The notes: generated from the sequence alone by a model not told the origin. Positions 31,713 through 40,030 are shown, counted from the stretch's first letter. The stretch: DNA of 64,000 nt from DASRAP01 sp964503275 (GCA_964503275.1 CAZCZO010000012.1:31171-95170); one strand, 5' to 3'. Made by a program: numbers and translations.

Positions 31713-33043
31713 GTCACCATCAGGCGCGGTTGGACCGCACGTACCGGGACCGGGGAGGGGTCCATGAGCCGCTGGGAGCGCGGGGGGGCGTGCCGCAGGT
31801 CGTCGAACAGATGCTCGAGGGCCTGTGCGTAGAGCGAGACATCGTCGCCTCGCGCGATCGCATGGCGCATCGTCACCATCGGTCGCGCCAGCAATTTAGC
31901 CACGATGCGCTCGGCCGTGCGCTGGGCCTTGGCATCGCCGGCGGCGAAGGCGACCTCACGTTTCGCCACGGCCACCAGCGCCTCGCGCAGGGGGCGAATG
32001 GCCTCGCGCGCCTTGGCGGCATGCATCCACTCCTCGAACGCGCTGAGCTCGGCGACCACGATCTCCTCGGCCGAGGGCAGCGCCGAGCGACGCAGTTCCT
32101 CGGCGGCCGCCAGTGGCGGATGCAGGGAGTCGAGATCGACCACCGTGACGTGCGGGGACGACGCGCACGCGGGGTCGATGTTGCGGGGCACGCCCAGGTC
32201 GAGCAGCAGGAGCGGGTACCCGGTCGTGCCGCAGTTCTCCCGGCCGCGGACCAGCGCGTCGGCGTGCACCACGGCCGATGGGGACGCGGTCGCGACGATC
32301 GCGATATCGGCCATGGAGAGTTCGCAGTGCAGCGACTCCCAGTCCGTCCAGCGCGCATCAAGTTCCGACGCCAGTAGCTGGGCGCGCTCGGGTGAGCGGT
32401 TGATGAGGACGAGGTCCCGCGCCCCCAGTTTGCGCAGCTGACGCGCCGCCCGCTCGCCGGTCTTGCCGCAGCCGACGAGTACCACGCGCGCGTGCGACAG
32501 GCGGCCGAAGCGGCGCAGGGCCACGTGGGCGGCCTCGCTGCCCACGGAATTGCGGCCCGCGAACAGCGATGTCTCGGTCTGCACGCGCTTGCCCGTGCGT
32601 AGCGCGGTCGCGAACAGCCGGTGCAGGACGGGCCCCGCTGCGCAGGCGTGTCCCGCGGCCTTGTACGCGGCGCGCAGCTGCCCCAGGATCTGATTGTCGC
32701 CGATGACCTGCGACTCGAGCCCGGCGCCCACGCGGAACACGTGCTCGGCCGCATCGATGCCCGAGCGCCGGCGCGCGATCGCGAGCAGGGAACGGGCACC
32801 GTTGCGGGTCCCCATCCAGCGCCGGGCCAAGCCCGTGATGGCGTGGTCCACGCCGGCCGCATCGTGCGCGGTGGTCCACGCGTAGAGCTCGGTCCGGTTG
32901 CAGGTCGCCACGACGACCAGCTCCTCGACGCCATGCGGACGCGGCGGCTCGTAGAGCCGTGTGATGCGGTCATCACCGAGGTGGAACCGTTCGCGGGTCG
33001 CGACGTCGGCGTGCCGGAAGTCCACGGCGAGCGAGATCAGCAT
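31709..33043 (-). CDS. hemA: Glutamyl-tRNA reductase
   Basis: 444-residue HemA, which reduces glutamyl-tRNA to glutamate-1-semialdehyde, the committed and usually rate-limiting step of C5 tetrapyrrole synthesis. The catalytic Cys lies in VVVATCNRTELYAW. QVIGDNQILGQLRAAY and the NADPH-domain motif VVLVGCGKTGERAARQL are clear, and LLLDLGVPRNIDP is typical. The C5 route is unusual next to PGCs of alphaproteobacteria, which use ALA synthase for this step. That argues for a non-alphaproteobacterial host or donor for this part. The gene is 13 bp after tspO. Confidence 0.96.
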   Translation of the reverse strand: MLISLAVDFRHADVATRERFHLGDDRITRLYEPPRPHGVEELVVVATCNRTELYAWTTAHDAAGVDHAITGLARRWMGTRNGARSLLAIARRRSGIDAAEHVFRVGAGLESQVIGDNQILGQLRAAYKAAGHACAAGPVLHRLFATALRTGKRVQTETSLFAGRNSVGSEAAHVALRRFGRLSHARVVLVGCGKTGERAARQLRKLGARDLVLINRSPERAQLLASELDARWTDWESLHCELSMADIAIVATASPSAVVHADALVRGRENCGTTGYPLLLLDLGVPRNIDPACASSPHVTVVDLDSLHPPLAAAEELRRSALPSAEEIVVAELSAFEEWMHAAKAREAIRPLREALVAVAKREVAFAAGDAKAQRTAERIVAKLLARPMVTMRHAIARGDDVSLYAQALEHLFDDLRHAPPRSQRLMDPSPVPVRAVQPRLMVT

Positions 33044-33056
33044 CGATCAGGCGGGG

Positions 33057-33536
33057 TCAGAAAGGGCGATTGAGCTTGATGATCGTCGCATTCAGCACGG
33101 TCGCGAACGATACCCAGCAGAGATACGGCACCAGCAGCAGCGTCGCCGACCACGAGAGCGGCGCGACCACGTACATCATCAACAGGATCGTTCCCATGAA
33201 CGGGAAGACCTGCACGAAGGCCCAGTCCGGCCGACGTCGCCGGAAGAACAGATAGCTCCACATCATGTTCAGTCCGTAGTTCAGACCGAATGCCGCCACG
33301 ACCCCGCCGCGCCGCTCCTCGAAGCCTGGGGACTGCGCGGCGAGCGTGCCCGCCCACGCCGAGCAGCAGAAGATCAGCGACCACGCCGGCCCGAAGGCCC
33401 AGTCGGGTGGCTGCCACCACGGCTTGCGCAGGCCGCGATACCACGGCCCGATCTCCGTGATCCACGCGCCCGCGAGGGCGACACCGATCACGGCGGCGAC
33501 ATTCCACGCCAACGCGGCGTCGAGCGCGACCCTCAC
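33057..33536 (-). CDS. tspO: TspO/MBR family tryptophan-rich sensory protein
   Basis: 159-residue, five-helix membrane protein of the TspO family. Signatures are GPWYRGLRKPWWQPPDWAFGPAWS, with the Trp/Pro-rich loop that lines the tetrapyrrole pocket, and the later FPFMGTILLMMYVVAPLSWS. In Rhodobacter TspO modulates photosynthesis gene expression in response to oxygen and binds porphyrins. Its place between bchP and hemA suits a role in sensing or exporting tetrapyrrole intermediates. The GTG start overlaps the bchP stop (GTGA). Confidence 0.94.
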   Translation of the reverse strand: MRVALDAALAWNVAAVIGVALAGAWITEIGPWYRGLRKPWWQPPDWAFGPAWSLIFCCSAWAGTLAAQSPGFEERRGGVVAAFGLNYGLNMMWSYLFFRRRRPDWAFVQVFPFMGTILLMMYVVAPLSWSATLLLVPYLCWVSFATVLNATIIKLNRPF

Positions 33537-34735
33537 GCGGGCGCAACGCCGGCCAGGTGTGCAAGGTTCTTGAAGAAGATCCGCATGTGCGCGAGCGGCT
33601 TCGCCTTCACGAGTTGCTTGTTCATGTAGCCATCGAAGGTCAGTTCCTGCACGTCCTTGTCGCGGCAGATCGCGACGAAGCGTTCGCGACGATCATCGTT
33701 GCGGTACCAGAAGCGTTGCATCACGCCCAGCACCCCGAAGACGGCCCCGTGCGTCCGCATGAATCGTCGGCGCGCCATGGCGAGCGCGCGGCCGTCGCCG
33801 CGGGCGAGGGCCTGCTCGACCGCCTCTGCCGCCAGCCGACCGCCGGTCATCGCGTAGAAGATCCCTTCGCCCGACGCCGGCGCGACCACCCCGGCGGCAT
33901 CGCCGGCGAGGATCACGTCGCGACCATTGTCCCAGCGCGGCAGGGGCTTCAGCGGGATCGGGGCGCCTTCCTTGCGCAGGGTGCGGGCGCCATCGAGGCC
34001 CGTGTCCGCGCGGAGCTTCGCGACCGCGTCGCGCAGGGCGAAGCCCTTCTGCATCGAGCCCGTGCCGATGCTCGTCGTCGCGCCATGCGGGAAGACCCAC
34101 GCATAGAAGTCCGGCGAGAGCGGCCCTTGGTAATAGACATCGCAGCGCGCCGGACCGAACGCCTCATAGGCCGCGGGTGACTCGACGACCTCATGATACG
34201 CGAACACGTAGCTCGCCTGATCGGCCCCGACGATCGCGTGTCGTGCCACCTGCGAGAGCGCGCCATCGGCGCCGATCACCATACGGGCGCGTACCGCCGC
34301 CGCGCGGCCGTGGCGCGAGTGGCCGGCGACATACCGCACGATGGCCGTGCCGTCCGTGTCGCGATCGATCGCCGAGAACATCCCGATCCGGCGCTCGGCG
34401 CCCGAAGCCTCGGCGCGCGCCCGCAGCCATTCGTCGAACACGTCGCGATCGACCATCCCGACGAAGCCCTCGCCCACCGGGATATCGACGAAGCGCTGTC
34501 GCGGCGAGATGATGCGCGCGGTGTCGACCTTGTTCACCAACAGGGACGCCGGCACATCGAAGTCGCGCAGCAACTGGGGCGGGACCGCCCCACCACAGGG
34601 CTTGGTGCGCCCAGCCTTGTCGAGGAGGAGGACCCGCCGTCCGGCGCGCGCCACCTCGTGTGCTGCGGTCGCACCGGCCGGGCCACCGCCCACCACCACC
34701 ACATCGTACGTCTCCATCGTCCCTCGCATGATCAC
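33533..34735 (-). CDS. bchP: Geranylgeranyl (bacteriochlorophyll) reductase BchP
   Basis: ~400-residue FAD-dependent reductase that reduces three double bonds of the geranylgeranyl tail of bacteriochlorophyll to phytyl. The N-terminal FAD fold is DVVVVGGGPAGATAAHEVAR, followed by CGGAVPPQLL, then ARMVIGADGALSQVAR and VILAGDAAGVVAPASGEGI. The GTG at 34735 is preferred because GGAGG stands seven bases before it and it overlaps the preceding stop (GTGA). ATGs at 34729 and 34717 are alternatives. It acts on BchG product or geranylgeranyl-PP at the membrane. Confidence 0.95.
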   Translation of the reverse strand: MIMRGTMETYDVVVVGGGPAGATAAHEVARAGRRVLLLDKAGRTKPCGGAVPPQLLRDFDVPASLLVNKVDTARIISPRQRFVDIPVGEGFVGMVDRDVFDEWLRARAEASGAERRIGMFSAIDRDTDGTAIVRYVAGHSRHGRAAAVRARMVIGADGALSQVARHAIVGADQASYVFAYHEVVESPAAYEAFGPARCDVYYQGPLSPDFYAWVFPHGATTSIGTGSMQKGFALRDAVAKLRADTGLDGARTLRKEGAPIPLKPLPRWDNGRDVILAGDAAGVVAPASGEGIFYAMTGGRLAAEAVEQALARGDGRALAMARRRFMRTHGAVFGVLGVMQRFWYRNDDRRERFVAICRDKDVQELTFDGYMNKQLVKAKPLAHMRIFFKNLAHLAGVAPA

Positions 34736-36060
34736 GTGACGACCTCCATCAGCGCGTCGCCGTTGCGCTGCACCACGCGGCGCGCGAGGTGTGGCGCGCC
34801 CGCCGCGCTGCGCGCCGCCAGGACGGCGGCCGCACTGAACAGCATCGCTTCCACCACGAACACCGCGCCGTAGCCGAGCTCCACCGACCCGAACACCGCG
34901 CGCCCGACATCGCTGGCGACCGCGCCGAGCAGACCACCCAAGCCCGAGGCCACGCCCTGCGCGGCCCCGAACACGCCCATCCGCGTGCCCACCGCCCGAT
35001 CCCCGGCGTCGGCCGTGAGCGCCATCATCGAGCCGATCGCGCCGATCGCGAAGGCCCCGTTCGACACGCCGAGCACGAACACGATCGCCTGCAGCACGCC
35101 GACGGAGCCGAAGAGCGGCGAACAGGACAGTGCCGTCAGGGCCACCGCGCTGCTGGCGCAGCCACCCGTCGCCCACGCCCGCAACGAGCCGACGCGCTGG
35201 GCCAGCAGGGCCGCCAGCACCATCCCGACCAGCATCCCGCCGTTCATCACCCCGGCGATCCGTGTGGTCTCACCGGGCGTCATCGCGAAGACGCGCCCGG
35301 CATAGGGCTCGAGGATGAGATCCTGCGCGCTGAACGCGAACATCGAGAGGAACACGAAGATCGAGAAGCGGCGCGTGCGCTCGTCGGCGAGGATGTCGCG
35401 GATCGCGGAGCGGAAGTCCGTCGTCGGCACCGCGGCACGCGGCGGTGCGGCGGGGGTCCGCGACTCGACGCCGATGGTGCCGAGGACGGTGAGCAGCATC
35501 GCCAGCCCACTGATCAGCGCGACGACCGCCACGAGGCGCGGCAACGAGAATGGGTCGAGCAGGGCACCGGCGAGTACGGTCGCGACGATGAAGCCGACGA
35601 TCATCGTGAGCCACGTGAGCGCCGCCGCACCGCCGCGCCGCTCGGGCGCGACCTGCTCGGCGAGCAGCGCCAGAAAGGGCGTCCCGGTCATGGAGACGCC
35701 GATGCCGATCATCAGGAACGCGAGGACGTTGGCGACGAGCCCGATCGCGAAGTGCTCCGCCATCAGCCAGGTGGCCGCGGCCGCGCCCGTTGCTCCGAGG
35801 CCCAGCAGCGCCATGCCCGCCCAGATCCACGGCGTGCGACGCCCCGAGCGATCGGACCCGAAGCCGGTGAGCGGCCGCGTCACCTGGAGACCGTAGTGCA
35901 GCGCGACCAAGATGCCGGGCAGGGCAGCGGGCAAGGCGAGTTCCACGACCATCACGCGGTTGAGCGTCGAGGTCATGAGCACGACGATGCCGCCGATCGA
36001 CGCCTGCACCATCGCCAGGCGTGCGACCCGAGGCCAGGACGCGCCGACGACGGCGGTCAT
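34732..36060 (-). CDS. PucC/LhaA-family MFS transporter-like protein (bch2-type)
   Basis: 442-residue, twelve-helix protein of the BCD (bacteriochlorophyll delivery) branch of the major facilitator superfamily. Segments such as TSTLNRVMVVELALPAALPG, HYGLQVTRPLTGFGSDRSGR, PERRGGAAALTWLTMIVGFI and LILEPYAGRVFAMTPGETTR are shared with PucC, LhaA and the Orf428-type proteins located between bchP and bchG in purple bacteria. It probably helps insert pigments or assemble antenna. It overlaps bchG (ATGA) and bchP. A second paralogue, lhaA, is at 49859. Confidence 0.93.
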   Translation of the reverse strand: MTAVVGASWPRVARLAMVQASIGGIVVLMTSTLNRVMVVELALPAALPGILVALHYGLQVTRPLTGFGSDRSGRRTPWIWAGMALLGLGATGAAAATWLMAEHFAIGLVANVLAFLMIGIGVSMTGTPFLALLAEQVAPERRGGAAALTWLTMIVGFIVATVLAGALLDPFSLPRLVAVVALISGLAMLLTVLGTIGVESRTPAAPPRAAVPTTDFRSAIRDILADERTRRFSIFVFLSMFAFSAQDLILEPYAGRVFAMTPGETTRIAGVMNGGMLVGMVLAALLAQRVGSLRAWATGGCASSAVALTALSCSPLFGSVGVLQAIVFVLGVSNGAFAIGAIGSMMALTADAGDRAVGTRMGVFGAAQGVASGLGGLLGAVASDVGRAVFGSVELGYGAVFVVEAMLFSAAAVLAARSAAGAPHLARRVVQRNGDALMEVVT

Positions 36061-36971
36061 CCCGTCACCCCGCGCACGGCGAAGGCGGCGACCATCATGC
36101 CGGATACATAGAAGGGCACGCCGAAGGCCGACAGCATCAACGCCCGTTCGCGGGGTGCCTGGACGAAGCGGGCCATCAGCACCAGCTGAGCGATGATCAG
36201 CGCCGCGATCGTGAGTGCCGCGCCCGGCCGGGCCCACGACACGAGCAGGCCGAGCACGACCAGCTGCGGGACGATCATGGCGATGCAGGCCGTCCACGCG
36301 GCGCGCGACACGCCGAGGCGTACGGGCAGCGACCGGATGCCGAACTGCTGGTCGCCCTCGATGGCCTTGAAGTCATTGAGCGTCATGATGCCGTGCGCGC
36401 CGAGGCTGTACAGGGCGGCGAGCATGAGGACGGCGGCGGGTGGGACCGCGCCACCCAATGCCACGGCGGTCCCGGTCACCCAGGCGAGCCCTTCATAGGT
36501 GAAGCCGACGGCGGCGTTGCCCCACCATCCATTGGCCTTGAGGCGGAAGGGCGGGGCGCTGTACATCCACGCCAGGAGCAGGGCGATCCCGGTGGCCAGC
36601 AGGCCGACCGTCCCCAACAGGACGGCCACGCCGAGGGAGATGGCGGTCCACAGGATGGCCACGTAGAGCCCCCAGCGCCCCGGGATGCGTCCGGAGGGGA
36701 TCGGCCGATGCGGTTCATTGATGGCATCGACGTGCCGATCGAACCAGTCATTGACCGCCTGGCTGGTCGCACAGACGAGGGGTCCGGTGAGTCCGATGCC
36801 CAGGGCGAGCGTCCATGCGCGTTCCCCGACGATGGGTCGCCCCGAGGCGATGACGCCGCAGGAGAAGGCCCACATGGGGGGGAACCACGTGACGGGCTTG
36901 AGCAGCTCGAGCAGGGCCCCCGGTGCCGGGAGCCGCTGTGGACGCTGTATCGCGTGGCTGACATCCATCAT
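36057..36971 (-). CDS. bchG: Bacteriochlorophyll synthase BchG
   Basis: ~304-residue UbiA-type prenyltransferase that esterifies bacteriochlorophyllide with geranylgeraniol. The Asp-rich motif is QAVNDWFDRHVDAINEPHRP, followed by IPSGRIPGRWGLY, and LKPVTWFPPMWAFSCG marks the N-terminus. Around eight membrane helices are visible. The first ATG is at 36971 (MMDVSHAIQRP). The in-frame TTG at 36980 would lie inside an operator-like palindrome. No ribosome-binding site precedes the ATG, and an 18-bp CGTCA/TTGACA dyad abuts it. Confidence 0.96.
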   Translation of the reverse strand: MMDVSHAIQRPQRLPAPGALLELLKPVTWFPPMWAFSCGVIASGRPIVGERAWTLALGIGLTGPLVCATSQAVNDWFDRHVDAINEPHRPIPSGRIPGRWGLYVAILWTAISLGVAVLLGTVGLLATGIALLLAWMYSAPPFRLKANGWWGNAAVGFTYEGLAWVTGTAVALGGAVPPAAVLMLAALYSLGAHGIMTLNDFKAIEGDQQFGIRSLPVRLGVSRAAWTACIAMIVPQLVVLGLLVSWARPGAALTIAALIIAQLVLMARFVQAPRERALMLSAFGVPFYVSGMMVAAFAVRGVTG

Positions 36972-36989
36972 CGTCAACAAATATTGACA
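36972..36989. promoter_or_regulatory. PpsR-like operator at the bchG start codon
   Basis: Dyad CGTCAACAAATATTGACA (plus strand). On the bchG strand it reads TGT-N12-ACG, one base from the PpsR/CrtJ consensus TGT-N12-ACA known from Rhodobacter. Two further copies of the same CGTCA-N7-TTGACA pattern lie in the aerR/bchF gap. The element ends at the base before the bchG ATG and contains an AT-rich core (AATATT) that could serve as a -10 box, so bound PpsR would block initiation. Confidence 0.65.
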
Positions 36990-37025
36990 CCGGGGCGCGA
37001 TTGCGCCAGCACGAAATTCGTCACG

Positions 37026-38438
37026 CTAGTCCGCGGCCTCCACGTCGGCGTCCGGGCTCGCATACAGGCCGCCCAGCTGGTGCCGGCGAAGCTTCACATA
37101 CAGACTCTGACGGCTGACCCCCAGGACCTCCGCGGCCGACGTGCGATTGTCCCCCGTCAGCTCCAGCGCGGCCTCGATGAAGTGGCGCTCGACGAGGTCG
37201 GTCGTATCGCGGACGAGCTCCCGGAGCGAGGTGCGCCCGACCAAGCCCGTCAGTTGCTCGACGGCGCGCGTGAGGTCGCGCGCCCCGACCGGACCATGCA
37301 TCAGGCGCCGCCCGACATCGCGGAGCAAGAACACGATCGCCGGGTCACTGCCGTCCGGCTGCCACGAGCCCGAGACCTCGACCTCCGAGGTCAGCCCGTG
37401 CACGCCGCGGGCGGTCGTGGCGATGAGGCGCAACGCCCCATGCTTGCGAAGCATGGAGAGGAACACCGGGACATCGGCGCCGGGGCGACCGATCCAGTTG
37501 CCCAGGGATTCGCCGCGGACTTGATCCTCGGACGCCAGCTGGGTGAGATCCAGGAAGGCCCGGTTCGCATAGCGCACGTGGCCCTCAAGGTCGGTCACGA
37601 TCACGGCGTCCGGGGCGTGTTCGATGAGCCCGAGCAGCGGCGAGCGACGCACCACGCCCGTGCCGTGTTCGGGCACGACGCGGATCAGGAGCAACGTCGA
37701 CATGTCCTGCCGGAAACACGAGGCCGACATCATGACCGGTGACTCCCCGCCGGCCAGCAGCACCCGGACCTCGGAGCCACGCCCCGTGGCGCGCGCGGTG
37801 GCGATCATCCCCTCGAGCGCCACGCGCGACTCGGCGTCGGCGACCGGGAAGGGGAACACATCGCCGATCAACTTCTCGGTCGGGGCCCCGAACAGGGTGC
37901 CCGCGGCGGCGTTGGCGTCGACCACGCGAAGCGTCGTCGCATCGACGACGAGGATCGCCTCGCCCGACAGTTGGAACAGCAGCCGGTACCGGGTCTCGAT
38001 GTGGCGCAGGCGCCAGTAGTCGCGCTCCATGGCCTGCTGCGCCTCGACCAATCGTTGCTGCAGCGAGGCGATGGGGCGCAGGTCGCGCCCCGAGAGCACG
38101 ATGCGCTCGCCGATGCGCTGCGCGCTGTACCCGATCGGGACATCCTCGCCGGTCGGGGTGGGATGGTTGACCTGCCGCCGCCGCGCCGACCCGCGAGACT
38201 GCACCTCCCGGAGGAGGGCCTCGATCTTGGCGCGACTCTCAATGGTCACCAACTCCACCACGGGGCGCCCCACCCATGTGTCGCTGCCTTCGATCGCGTG
38301 CTCCGGCGCAGCGATGCGCAGCTCCGTCGCGGTGCCGTCGGGCGCGACCAGCAGGGTCACGTCCGCGGTCGCCGTCAGCAGCGTCAGGGCCGCAGACGGA
38401 TCGAGGTCGCTCGGGTCGCGGCCGTTGTCAGCTGACAT
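37026..38438 (-). CDS. ppsR: PpsR/CrtJ transcriptional regulator of photosynthesis genes
   Basis: 470-residue DNA-binding regulator. The N-terminal PAS-like domain and Q-linker helix (LQQRLVEAQQAMERDYWRLR) are followed by two PAS domains (~150-260 and ~270-390) and a Fis-type helix-turn-helix (NRTSAAEVLGVSRQSLYVKL). In Rhodobacter the protein represses bch, crt and puc genes aerobically. The only cysteine is Cys241 (SASCFRQDM), matching the PAS-domain cysteine of CrtJ, and the HTH cysteine is absent. The ATG at 38438 overlaps the aerR stop by 11 bases. The direction of control (repressor or activator) in this lineage cannot be read from sequence. Confidence 0.95.
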   Translation of the reverse strand: MSADNGRDPSDLDPSAALTLLTATADVTLLVAPDGTATELRIAAPEHAIEGSDTWVGRPVVELVTIESRAKIEALLREVQSRGSARRRQVNHPTPTGEDVPIGYSAQRIGERIVLSGRDLRPIASLQQRLVEAQQAMERDYWRLRHIETRYRLLFQLSGEAILVVDATTLRVVDANAAAGTLFGAPTEKLIGDVFPFPVADAESRVALEGMIATARATGRGSEVRVLLAGGESPVMMSASCFRQDMSTLLLIRVVPEHGTGVVRRSPLLGLIEHAPDAVIVTDLEGHVRYANRAFLDLTQLASEDQVRGESLGNWIGRPGADVPVFLSMLRKHGALRLIATTARGVHGLTSEVEVSGSWQPDGSDPAIVFLLRDVGRRLMHGPVGARDLTRAVEQLTGLVGRTSLRELVRDTTDLVERHFIEAALELTGDNRTSAAEVLGVSRQSLYVKLRRHQLGGLYASPDADVEAAD

Positions 38439-39258
38439 CACGCCCTCCGCCGCGCGCGGTCCGCTCGCGAACGCTGGCGCGTGAGAGGCGGACCGCCTCG
38501 GTGACGTCGTTCGTCGCCGCGTCGGCGCCGAGCCGGTCGGGCAGCGCATTCACCTGGGCCGACATCGGACCGCCGATGAGGATCATGAGATCCTTGTTCC
38601 GTGACGCCCGGCGGAGGCGACTGATGAGCCGCGCCACGGCCGCGAACGAGGTGGACCGTGAGACCGACAGCGCCACGACATCCGTCGGTGTGTGACGCAC
38701 GAGCTCGACGGTGTCCGTGCGCGAGAGTGGACCGCCCATCATCACTTGCCAGCCATCGCGCGCGAAGAACTCGGCGCAGATGCTCGCGCCGAAGGTGTGC
38801 TGCTCATCGGGCAGGCACGCGACACAGACGGTGCCCGGGGTCGGGCCCTCCACGTGCCCCGTCGCGGCCAGTCGCGCGGTGAGCGTCCGCAGGATGCGTT
38901 GCAGCCGGCCCAGTGCCAACGTGACCGCGACGAAATCGGCCTCATCCTCTTCCCAGCGGCGACCGACCTCGCGGGCCGCGGGGGCGAGGGCATCGAGGAC
39001 CAGCGCGTCGGCGCAGGCGCCCTGGGACAAGCGATGCTCGATCCACGTGGCCGCGGCGCCTTCATCCGACTGGACCAGGACGTCCACGAAATCTACCAAG
39101 TCGGGCGGCAGTGGCGCGTCAGCGACGATGGGGGCGGCGGCGCGGTCGGCCAAGCGCCGCAGCGTGGACCGTGCCGCGCTGGACGCGCGGGCGGACGCCG
39201 ACGTGCTCGAGTGCGTGCTGTGCTGCTGCTGAAGCCCGCCCAACGAGTCCTCTGTCAT
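38428..39258 (-). CDS. aerR: AerR/PpaA-like B12-binding antirepressor
   Basis: 276-residue regulator partnered with PpsR. A Ser-rich N-terminus is followed by a helical domain carrying GRRWEEDEADFVAVTLALGR, the W-box-like element of B12 photoreceptors, and a Rossmann-type cobalamin domain with DEQHTFGASI (His154 as likely lower cobalt ligand) and DLMILIGGPMS. In R. capsulatus AerR binds adenosyl- or hydroxocobalamin in a light-dependent way and counteracts CrtJ. A GGGGGAG ribosome-binding site precedes the ATG at 39258. It is divergent from bchF and cotranscribed with ppsR. Confidence 0.92.
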   Translation of the reverse strand: MTEDSLGGLQQQHSTHSSTSASARASSAARSTLRRLADRAAAPIVADAPLPPDLVDFVDVLVQSDEGAAATWIEHRLSQGACADALVLDALAPAAREVGRRWEEDEADFVAVTLALGRLQRILRTLTARLAATGHVEGPTPGTVCVACLPDEQHTFGASICAEFFARDGWQVMMGGPLSRTDTVELVRHTPTDVVALSVSRSTSFAAVARLISRLRRASRNKDLMILIGGPMSAQVNALPDRLGADAATNDVTEAVRLSRASVRERTARGGGRDVS

Positions 39259-39315
39259 GCCCGCTCCCCCGTCAGAGAATCTACAGGTGTCCGTCGTGAC
39301 CGCACGCCGCTCGAC

Positions 39316-39333
39316 CGTCACGCTGAGTTGACA
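39316..39333. promoter_or_regulatory. PpsR-like operator 1 in aerR-bchF region
   Basis: CGTCACGCTGAGTTGACA has the same arms and spacing as the element at the bchG start (CGTCA-N7-TTGACA, that is CGT-N12-ACA). It lies 58 bp upstream of the aerR ATG, probably within its leader or just downstream of its promoter. Confidence 0.55.
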
Positions 39334-39374
39334 CCTCGTCGCCGCTCCCAGTGCATCGTGCAGCACACTGGGTG

Positions 39375-39403
39375 ATTCTGGCGCTCCACTATACTGGTGT
39401 CAA
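39375..39403 (-). promoter_or_regulatory. Candidate aerR-ppsR promoter
   Basis: On the minus strand a perfect -35 TTGACA (39403-39398) is separated by 17 bases from CAGAAT (39380-39375), which matches the -10 consensus at four of six positions. The predicted start would be ~110 bases upstream of the aerR ATG. Its -35 is also a TGTCAA half-site, so PpsR could bind here. Confidence 0.4.
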
Positions 39404-39413
39404 TCCATCAATC

Positions 39414-39431
39414 CGTCAACTGTTCTTGACA
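39414..39431. promoter_or_regulatory. PpsR-like operator 2 in aerR-bchF region, overlapping bchF -35
   Basis: CGTCAACTGTTCTTGACA repeats the CGTCAA-N6-TTGACA dyad (CGT-N12-ACA). A further TGTCAA half-site lies 16 bases to its left (39398). Its right arm is a perfect plus-strand TTGACA, and 17 bases on is CATTGT (39449-39454), a weak -10. This places the dyad on the probable bchF promoter, the usual position for CrtJ/PpsR repression. The rest of the 289-bp gap shows no gene. Confidence 0.6.
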
Positions 39432-39547
39432 GATTCCGCCCCGGGCCACATTGTGGAGGACGCGATCGGCGGGCGCTTCGGCGATCACGCGGTTCGGAGG
39501 CACCCCTTTCAACGGACGATATCGGCCACGTGCAACGGATCGGATTG

Positions 39548-40030
39548 ATGGACTCGTCGCCGCCCCGTCGGGTCAAGCCGCTGTACACCCCCGAGCAGCG
39601 CCTCCGTCGCGACCGGTCGGTGTGGACCCTCGTCCAGGGTATCCTGGCGCCGATCCAGTTCTTCGTGTGCATCGGGTCGGCCCTGTTGATCGCCCGGTAT
39701 CTATATAGTGGCGAGGGGCTGGACGCCGCGAACGTTTCGGTGCTCGTCAAGACCGGCCTGTTGTACACGATCATGGTCACCGGCTCGATCTGGGAAAAGG
39801 TCGTCTTCGGGGTCTGGCTGTTCGCGGAGCCCTTCTTTTGGGAAGACGTCGTGTCCTTCGGTGTGATCGCGCTGCACACCTGGTACGTCATCGCCTTGTG
39901 GACCGGGTCGATGGAGCCGCGAAGCCTGATGTTCCTCGCGCTCGCCGCCTACACGGCCTACGTGGTCAACGCGATCCAGTTCCTGGCCAAACTGAAGGCC
40001 GCGCGGCGGGCCGAGGCGGTGCCGGCATGA
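39548..40030 (+). CDS. bchF: 3-vinyl bacteriochlorophyllide hydratase BchF
   Basis: 160-residue membrane enzyme that hydrates the 3-vinyl group to hydroxyethyl on the way to bacteriochlorophyll a. The signature YTPEQRLRRDRSVWTLVQGI, LAPIQFFVCIGSALLIARYL, GSIWEKVVFGVWLFAEPFFW and ALHTWYVIALWTG is specific to BchF. The ATG at 39548 is chosen because homologues begin shortly before LYTPEQR; an in-frame GTG at 39530 adds six residues. It is the first gene of the plus-strand bch-puh operon and overlaps bchN (ATGA). Confidence 0.95.
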   Translation: MDSSPPRRVKPLYTPEQRLRRDRSVWTLVQGILAPIQFFVCIGSALLIARYLYSGEGLDAANVSVLVKTGLLYTIMVTGSIWEKVVFGVWLFAEPFFWEDVVSFGVIALHTWYVIALWTGSMEPRSLMFLALAAYTAYVVNAIQFLAKLKAARRAEAVPA

